Shown: positions 1 through 3,877 of the stretch, one piece after another
Layout of the letters: each line of letters starts with the position of its first letter
Numbering within the stretch: the first letter of the stretch is position 1
From: an uncultured Bacteroidales bacterium
GTDB taxonomy: Bacteria > Bacteroidota > Bacteroidia > Bacteroidales > Paludibacteraceae
Assembly (NCBI GenBank): GCA_934725535.1
Contig: CAKVBV010000091.1
Coordinates: 1 to 6,360 of the forward strand
Direction: 5' to 3'
DNA length: 6,360 nucleotides
Program-made: the position numbers and the translations under genes
Notes under the pieces: model-generated
What the model was told of the DNA's origin: nothing
Seen by the model: only the letters and a program-made list of their open reading frames with translations
Database searches by the model: none

Positions 1-61
1 AGTCGGTTTTGCTCTTGTTTCAGCAGGAATACCGTCGTGGGTTCGAGCCCCACATTCCACC
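1..61 (+). tRNA. 3' part of a tRNA or tRNA remnant, cut by the left edge
   Basis: The T arm is clear: GTGGG at 37-41, loop TTCGAGC at 42-48, CCCAC at 49-53. A 7-nt acceptor strand (ATTCCAC, 54-60) follows, then C at 61 as the discriminator base and no complete encoded CCA. A C discriminator is typical of tRNA-His, and the GTC before the T stem also fits that tRNA, but this identity is an inference. The bases before the T arm do not form an ordinary 7-nt anticodon loop. Instead 4-34 can fold as one long hairpin (CGGT pairing with ACCG, and an inner TTGCT with AGCAG). That means either a class II tRNA with an unusually long variable arm or a 3' tRNA fragment, for instance at an attachment site. 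The 5' half lies outside the window. Confidence 0.45.
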
Positions 62-68
62 CAAAGGC

Positions 69-112
69 TGAATATCGGTTGAGTATCAGTTGAATATTGA
101 TTGAGTATCAGC
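69..112. repeat. Two tandem copies of a 22-bp repeat
   Basis: Copies at 69-90 and 91-112 agree at 19 of 22 positions; both contain TTGAGTATCAG or its close variant after TGAATAT. They lie directly downstream of the tRNA end. No coding or known regulatory function is visible. The unit length equals that of the larger array at 374-506, though the sequences are unrelated. Confidence 0.6.
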
Positions 113-160
113 AGAGTGCGCAGTATGGGCGTAAGAAGCGTACCGGTGACGCGTTGAGTT

Positions 161-205
161 TTTTCTTCATTGATGGTTTTGTATTACGGCTATCAATGAA
201 GAAAA
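161..205 (+). terminator. Strong 16-bp hairpin, possible terminator
   Basis: The arm at 161-176 (TTTTCTTCATTGATGG) pairs with 190-205 (CTATCAATGAAGAAAA) over 16 bp with one G-U wobble, around a 13-nt loop. On the + strand it is followed by a T-rich tract (TTTCTTTTT, 206-214), so it could end transcription coming from the tRNA side. The stem is A/T-rich and the T tract is interrupted, so termination is an inference; the inverted repeat itself is certain. On the minus strand no U tract follows, so it is a poor terminator for topA. Confidence 0.5.
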
Positions 206-214
206 TTTCTTTTT

Positions 215-373
215 CTATAGCCGAAATATCCGATATATGTTTACAGGAATGTTTGTAAGGCGGTCTATTTACTATGCAGAAAACAGGAAAGTGTTAGGCA
301 GAAAAATAGGAACGCACTCGCTATGCGATAACTGGTGAGCAGTATAAGAACCTATACCGACACCACAACGGGC
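215..373. other. Non-coding spacer without recognisable content
   Basis: I see no gene, RNA or clear repeat here. The only short reading frame (33 codons from ATG at 237) has no promoter and no recognisable product. Confidence 0.5.
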
Positions 374-506
374 GTCAAGTAATCTAATAGAGAGTGGTCA
401 AGAAATCCTATAAAGAATGTCAAGAAATCCTATAGAGAATGTCAAGAAACCCTCAAGAGGGGGGCAAGAAATCCTCAAGAGAGGGTCAGGGAGTCTCTCA
501 AGCGGT
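374..506. repeat. Array of about six 22-bp tandem repeats next to the topA stop
   Basis: Units begin at 374 (23 bp), 397, 419, 441, 463 and 485. Most open with GTCAAGAAATCCT or a variant and close with an A/G-rich GAGAAT or GAGGGG segment. The central copies (397-440) are nearly identical and the outer ones have drifted. There are no variable spacers, so this is not a CRISPR array. The array ends 25 bp past the topA stop, so it would lie in the 3' end of that transcript. The short inverted repeat CCCTC-AA-GAGGG at 450-461 could act as a weak terminator for topA, but its loop is too tight to be convincing. Confidence 0.8.
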
Positions 507-531
507 ATGACGAGCGGTTGGCAGTATGGGA

Positions 532-2847
532 TTACTTGGCTTTTTTGCGGGGGAAGGAGCGTTTGCCTGTGGGGGATGTGGTGGCAATGATGTGCTGACA
601 ATCCGCTTCGGTGAGGGCTTTGGCATCCGTGCCAGCAGGTATCTTATAGTTGCCGGTAGGTGCTTTGATATAGGCACCATAGCGTCCGTTGAGCACTTGG
701 ATGTCTCCGAAAGTGCTGATTGGTTCCTGTGCGTGCTTCTTCTGCTCCAGCAACTCCTGCGCCTGCTCGGGCGTGATGTGGTACGGGTCTATGGTACGGG
801 GTATGCTGACAAAGGTCTTGTCTATGCGCAGGTAGGGTCCGAACTTGCCTTCTCCTACGATGACATCCTGTCCGTCGTATTGGCAGAGCGTGTAGGGCAT
901 GGCTGATTGGAAGAGTGCCAGAGCCTCATCCAGTGTGATTGTGAAGATACTCTGTCCCTTTTTCAGTGATGCAAAGCGCGGTTTCTTATCGTCGCTGTTG
1001 CCTATCTGAATGCAAGGTCCGTTCTTGCTGACACGTGCAAAGACCGGTTCTCCCGTCTCGGGGTCGGTGCCGAGTTGGCGTGCCGCCATCTTGCCCGCAG
1101 GGACACTCTCTATCAAAGGATGGAAAGCGTGGTAGAATTGGTCCACGGTCTGTACCCAATCCGCCTTGCCTGCTGCTATAGAGTCAAAGTTCTCCTCCTC
1201 GTGTGCTGTGAAGTCATAACTGAGAATGGTAGGGAACTGCTCCACAAGGAAGTCGTTGGTGATACGTCCGAGGTCGGTTGGCAGCAGTTTGCCGCTGTCG
1301 GCACCTACCTGTTCTGTCTTGGTGGAGTCTGTGATTTTCCCGCCTTTGAGGGTTATCTGGTTATAGTCACGTTGGGTGCCGGGTACGTTGCCGCGCTCGA
1401 CATATTGGCGTGACTGTATGGTTTCGATGACGGTGGCATAGGTGGAGGGTCGCCCGATGCCCAACTCTTCCATGCGTTTGACAAGGGAAGCCTCGGTGTA
1501 TCGTGACGGTTGCTTGGTGAAACTCTCCGTAGCAGATACCTGTTCGGCAGCGAGAAGTTGCCCCTCTTTCATGTCCGGCAGTGCGGTAACGGTCTCTTCC
1601 GTCTCGTCGTCAGTACCCTGTGCATACACGCGCATAAAGCCATCGAAGGTGATGACCTCGTTGGTAGCCACCCATATATACGGTGAATTGCTGACGGTGA
1701 CTTCCATACGTGTGGTGTCGGTCTGCGCGTCCGCCATCTGGCTTGCCAAGGCACGCTTGCGGATTAGGTCGTAGAGCCTTTTCTCATCGGTGTTGGCACC
1801 CGCCGTAGGGACATTCATATAGGTAGGGCGAATGGCTTCGTGTGCCTCTTGTGCGCCTTTGGAAGAGGTCTGGTACTGCCGCGCTTTGTGGTAGTTTTCT
1901 CCGTATTCACGCAGGATTTCCTCTTTGGCAGTCCCGAGAGCGAGTGTGCTGAGGTGCACGGAGTCGGTACGCATGTAGGTGATATGTCCTGCTTCGTAGA
2001 GCGATTGTGCAAGGCGCATGGTCTTGGATACCGTGAAGCGCAACTTACGCGCCGCTTCCTGTTGGAGGGACGAAGTGGTGAAAGGCGGTGCGGGAGAGCG
2101 GTGCCCTGGCTTGTGGGTGATAGCGGACAGGCGGTATTCGGCTTGCATACAGGCGTTGAGGAAGTCCATAGCCTCCTGCTTGGTGGCAAAGCGATGGTTG
2201 AGTTCGGTGTTGAGCAGCACCTGTTGTCCGCGCGGGTTCTGCCCAATAAAGACGGCATTGAGGCGGTATTGCGCAGCGGAGCGGAAGTTCTCTATCTCGC
2301 GTTCGCGCTCGACAATGAGCCGCACAGCCACGGATTGGACACGCCCTGCACTAAGTCCTGTGCTGACTTTGCGCCACAGAACGGGTGAGAGTTCAAAGCC
2401 CACAATGCGGTCGAGGACGCGCCGTGCCTGCTGTGCATTGACGAGATTGTAATCTATATCGCGGGGGTGCTGAATGGCATCCTGTATGGCAGTCTTCGTA
2501 ATCTCGTGGAAGACAATACGATGTGTATGCTCGGGACGGAGTTTGAGTACCTCTTTGAGGTGCCATGCGATAGCCTCTCCCTCGCGGTCTTCATCGCTTG
2601 CGAGCCAGACAGTGTCGGCTTTTTTTGCCTCTTTGGAGAGTGTATCGATGAGGTGGTGCTTCTGCGGGTCCACGACATAGTTGGGCGCATAGCCGTGTGC
2701 GAAATCAATACCGATACTATTGCCTGTGGTGCCTTCGATGTCGCGTATATGCCCTTGTGAGGACAGGACATGGAAATCGGAACCGAGGAACTTCTCTATG
2801 GTTTTTGCCTTAGCCGGGGACTCTACAATCACTAAATTCTTGCTCAT
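532..2847 (-). CDS. topA: DNA topoisomerase I (type IA), complete
   Basis: This enzyme relaxes negative supercoils by cutting one DNA strand through a 5'-phosphotyrosine intermediate. The 771 residues start with the Toprim signature NLVIVESPAKAKT (Glu9) and carry SDEDREGE (Asp85, Glu86, Asp87) for metal binding. The conserved SAGRVQSVAVRL lies at about 166-177, the catalytic Tyr291 in GHITYMRTDSV with Arg293, and ELGIGRPSTYATVI at 461-474. The C-terminus from about 590 holds Topo_C-type repeats (GKFGPYLRI near 667, NGRYGAYIK at 720-728) and a basic tail. The four cysteines (233, 612, 655, 750) are scattered, so there are no Cys4 zinc fingers, unlike the E. coli enzyme. I chose ATG at 2847; an in-frame TTG two codons upstream (2853) would add Met-Ser and is less likely. 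No Shine-Dalgarno is visible. It is transcribed alone from the promoter at 2897-2928. Confidence 0.97.
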   Translation of the reverse strand: MSKNLVIVESPAKAKTIEKFLGSDFHVLSSQGHIRDIEGTTGNSIGIDFAHGYAPNYVVDPQKHHLIDTLSKEAKKADTVWLASDEDREGEAIAWHLKEVLKLRPEHTHRIVFHEITKTAIQDAIQHPRDIDYNLVNAQQARRVLDRIVGFELSPVLWRKVSTGLSAGRVQSVAVRLIVEREREIENFRSAAQYRLNAVFIGQNPRGQQVLLNTELNHRFATKQEAMDFLNACMQAEYRLSAITHKPGHRSPAPPFTTSSLQQEAARKLRFTVSKTMRLAQSLYEAGHITYMRTDSVHLSTLALGTAKEEILREYGENYHKARQYQTSSKGAQEAHEAIRPTYMNVPTAGANTDEKRLYDLIRKRALASQMADAQTDTTRMEVTVSNSPYIWVATNEVITFDGFMRVYAQGTDDETEETVTALPDMKEGQLLAAEQVSATESFTKQPSRYTEASLVKRMEELGIGRPSTYATVIETIQSRQYVERGNVPGTQRDYNQITLKGGKITDSTKTEQVGADSGKLLPTDLGRITNDFLVEQFPTILSYDFTAHEEENFDSIAAGKADWVQTVDQFYHAFHPLIESVPAGKMAARQLGTDPETGEPVFARVSKNGPCIQIGNSDDKKPRFASLKKGQSIFTITLDEALALFQSAMPYTLCQYDGQDVIVGEGKFGPYLRIDKTFVSIPRTIDPYHITPEQAQELLEQKKHAQEPISTFGDIQVLNGRYGAYIKAPTGNYKIPAGTDAKALTEADCQHIIATTSPTGKRSFPRKKAK

Positions 2848-2882
2848 ACTCAATGGGTTAGGCGATATTGGTTACAGAAATC

Positions 2883-2894
2883 GCCGAAAACGGC
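2883..2894 (-). other. Small hairpin at the expected topA transcript start
   Basis: GCCG and CGGC pair around a TTTT loop on the minus strand. Given the promoter just upstream, the transcript would begin within or beside this stem, so it may form a 5'-end hairpin in the roughly 40-nt leader. Any effect is an inference. Confidence 0.35.
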
Positions 2895-2896
2895 TG

Positions 2897-2928
2897 CAAA
2901 ATTACAACAATTATTTTAATGGTGCAAA
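2897..2928 (-). promoter_or_regulatory. topA promoter, Bacteroidetes type
   Basis: Read on the minus strand, TTTG (2928-2925) is followed by 20 bp and then TAATTTTG (2904-2897). This matches the -33 TTTG and -7 TAnnTTTG elements of the primary sigma factor of Bacteroides and relatives. The start of transcription would fall near 2890, giving a leader of about 43 nt before the ATG at 2847. Confidence 0.75.
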
Positions 2929-2938
2929 TACAGGGCTA

Positions 2939-3149
2939 TCCCAACAAGACAAGCGCACCCAAAATAGTGACAGACAAACATATAATTGCCGTATAATTAA
3001 CCATTAATTTCGATGCTCTCACATACGTATTACCCTTTGATGAGTCGCGCCACGACAAAAAATACAATATAAAAACCAAGCAAAGACAACCTGCAAAACC
3101 CGTATGCGGACAACACGTCCGCGCGACATTCTCCCGATATTCACTAGGC
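2939..3149. other. Intergenic spacer upstream of the topA promoter
   Basis: This is A/T-rich sequence without a gene I can support. A minus-strand reading frame crosses it but has only a TTG start directly after a stop codon; see the rejected list. Confidence 0.4.
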
Positions 3150-3206
3150 AATCACATACTAATCACATACTAATCACATACTAATCACATACTAATGTCA
3201 TACACT
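3150..3206. repeat. 11-bp tandem repeat array (four perfect copies and a degenerate fifth)
   Basis: AATCACATACT is repeated exactly at 3150-3160, 3161-3171, 3172-3182 and 3183-3193, then a degenerate AATGTCATACACT follows. An 11-bp period puts each copy on nearly the same face of the helix, as in iteron-like or regulator binding arrays. No binding protein can be named. It lies between the two divergent promoters, about 230 bp from that of topA and about 410 bp from that of the surface protein. Confidence 0.9.
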
Positions 3207-3236
3207 TAACTCGATATTAACACGAGACTACCCCGA

Positions 3237-3350
3237 CCCTCCAAAGGAAGAGGAGAGACCTCCCCTACCCATCCAATAGAAGAAGGGAGACCTCCCCAAC
3301 CCCTCCAATAGAAGAGGGGAGACCTCCCCAACCCCTCCAAAGGAGGGGCT
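3237..3350. repeat. 32-bp palindrome-rich tandem repeat, three and a half copies
   Basis: Units are at 3237-3268, 3269-3300 and 3301-3332, with a partial unit at 3333-3350. Each contains inverted repeats: GGGGAG-AC-CTCCCC at 3316-3329 in the third, and the last forms CCCCTCC-AAA-GGAGGGG (3332-3348), a 7-bp stem. I recall C/G-rich intergenic repeats of this CCCCTCC...GGAGGGG kind from Bacteroidetes genomes, but cannot confirm it here. Without a T tract on either strand a terminator role is weak. Confidence 0.85.
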
Positions 3351-3386
3351 CAATGAATAGTATAATTGATGTCATATTGTGTTATT

Positions 3387-3434
3387 GACGACGCGAACCG
3401 CGTCGTCCCCCATACGTAGCATAGTCAGGCGGTT
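3387..3434. repeat. 48-bp direct repeat with 9-bp palindrome, copy 1
   Basis: It begins with a perfect inverted repeat, GACGACGCG at 3387-3395 and CGCGTCGTC at 3399-3407 around AAC. A conserved tail containing AGCATAGTCAGGCGGTT follows. It matches the second copy at 45 of 48 positions. At its right end it joins a separate hairpin (CGGTTTG 3430-3436, CAAACCG 3440-3446) that copy 2 lacks. Confidence 0.85.
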
Positions 3435-3543
3435 TGTGCCAAACCGACCGCGGACGAGGGCGTACGCGTCCCCTGTGAGAGCACCCCGCTACATCCACGG
3501 ACTTATGGGGACCCCGAAGGTACTCAGGGTGCTGCTTATGAAT
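3435..3543. other. Spacer between the 48-bp repeats, with inverted repeats
   Basis: These 109 bp hold GCGTACGC (3460-3467), GGGG-A-CCCC (3507-3515) and a longer-range pair AGCACCC (3480-3486) with GGGTGCT (3527-3533). It is more G/C-rich than the A/T-rich flanks. With the two 48-bp copies it forms a unit of about 205 bp that could be a small repeated or mobile element, but no transposase or target-site duplication is seen. Confidence 0.45.
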
Positions 3544-3591
3544 GACGACGCGAGCCGCGTCGTCCCCCATGCATAGCATAGTCAGGCGGTT
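3544..3591. repeat. 48-bp direct repeat with 9-bp palindrome, copy 2
   Basis: It has the same structure as copy 1, offset by 157 bp: GACGACGCG at 3544-3552 and CGCGTCGTC at 3556-3564 around AGC, then the same tail with two further changes. The palindrome arms are unchanged while the loop differs, which suggests the stem is what matters. It ends about 22 bp before the -33 element of the surface protein promoter. Confidence 0.85.
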
Positions 3592-3613
3592 GCCCTGTGT
3601 TTTTACTCTGTTT

Positions 3614-3645
3614 TTTGCATATTTGCAATAATTGTTGTACTTTTG
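3614..3645 (+). promoter_or_regulatory. Promoter of the mosaic surface protein, Bacteroidetes type
   Basis: TTTG at 3614-3617, 20 bp, then TACTTTTG at 3638-3645 match the -33 and -7 elements exactly, with the same spacing as the topA promoter. Transcription would start near 3650, leaving a leader of about 228 nt, which is long for this group. Confidence 0.75.
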
Positions 3646-3676
3646 CACTCGTGAACTCCTTACGGGGTTCGCGGTG
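3646..3676 (+). promoter_or_regulatory. Hairpin at the start of the surface protein leader
   Basis: CGTGAACTCC (3650-3659) pairs with GGGGTTCGCG (3664-3673) around a TTAC loop, with two G-U pairs. CAC/GTG extends it beyond a bulged T. Placed at the very 5' end of the predicted transcript, it could protect the RNA or regulate it. No known riboswitch is recognised. Confidence 0.5.
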
Positions 3677-3722
3677 TTGCAAAAAAAGGCGTTTATTGCG
3701 CTTTGTCCTGCTACGTTAAGGA

Positions 3723-3854
3723 ACATCAAATCAAACAACAAATAAAACAACGAATCAAACATCAAATAAAACAACAAATCAAACATCAAATAAAACAACG
3801 AATCAAACAACAAATCAAACAACAAATAAAACATCAAATAAAACAACGAATCAA
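3723..3854 (+). repeat. Eleven 12-nt tandem repeats in the 5' leader
   Basis: Eleven consecutive 12-nt units follow the pattern ACA(T/A)C(A/G)AAT(C/A)AA with no gaps. The array is almost free of G: the only G occurs in units 3, 7 and 11 (ACAACGAATCAA), so a higher-order period of four units (48 nt) overlies the basic one. It ends 23 nt before the ATG at 3878 and should be an unstructured A/C-rich leader. Such leaders favour ribosome entry where Shine-Dalgarno pairing is not used; copy-number change could tune expression. Both roles are inferred. Confidence 0.9.
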
Positions 3855-3877
3855 ACAAAATAAAAACAACTAACATT

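Noticed and set aside
237..338. + strand frame of 33 codons from ATG 237
   Set aside because: It has no promoter, recognisable product or composition suggesting coding; a chance frame.
397..440. TTGACA and TATAGG on the minus strand inside the 22-bp repeats as a sigma-70 promoter
   Set aside because: The spacing is wrong (5-6 or 27 bp), and Bacteroidetes do not use that consensus.
374..506. 22-bp array considered as a CRISPR
   Set aside because: Units are directly adjacent without unique spacers, and no cas gene is present.
526..2760. + strand and alternative minus-strand frames inside topA
   Set aside because: They are shadows of a full-length gene with all catalytic motifs intact.
2848..2853. 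TTG at 2853 as the topA start
   Set aside because: An ATG two codons downstream gives the usual short MSKNLVIVESPAKAKT beginning; TTG adds only two residues.
2936..3151. Minus-strand frame of 71 codons with two hydrophobic segments, possible small membrane protein
   Set aside because: Its only early start is a TTG directly after a stop codon, it begins inside the 11-bp repeat array, no promoter fits, and no family is recognised. It could be a gene remnant but support is too thin.
3379..3576. + strand frame of 65 codons
   Set aside because: It spans the palindromic 48-bp repeats and is rich in Arg and Pro from their composition; no start context or family.
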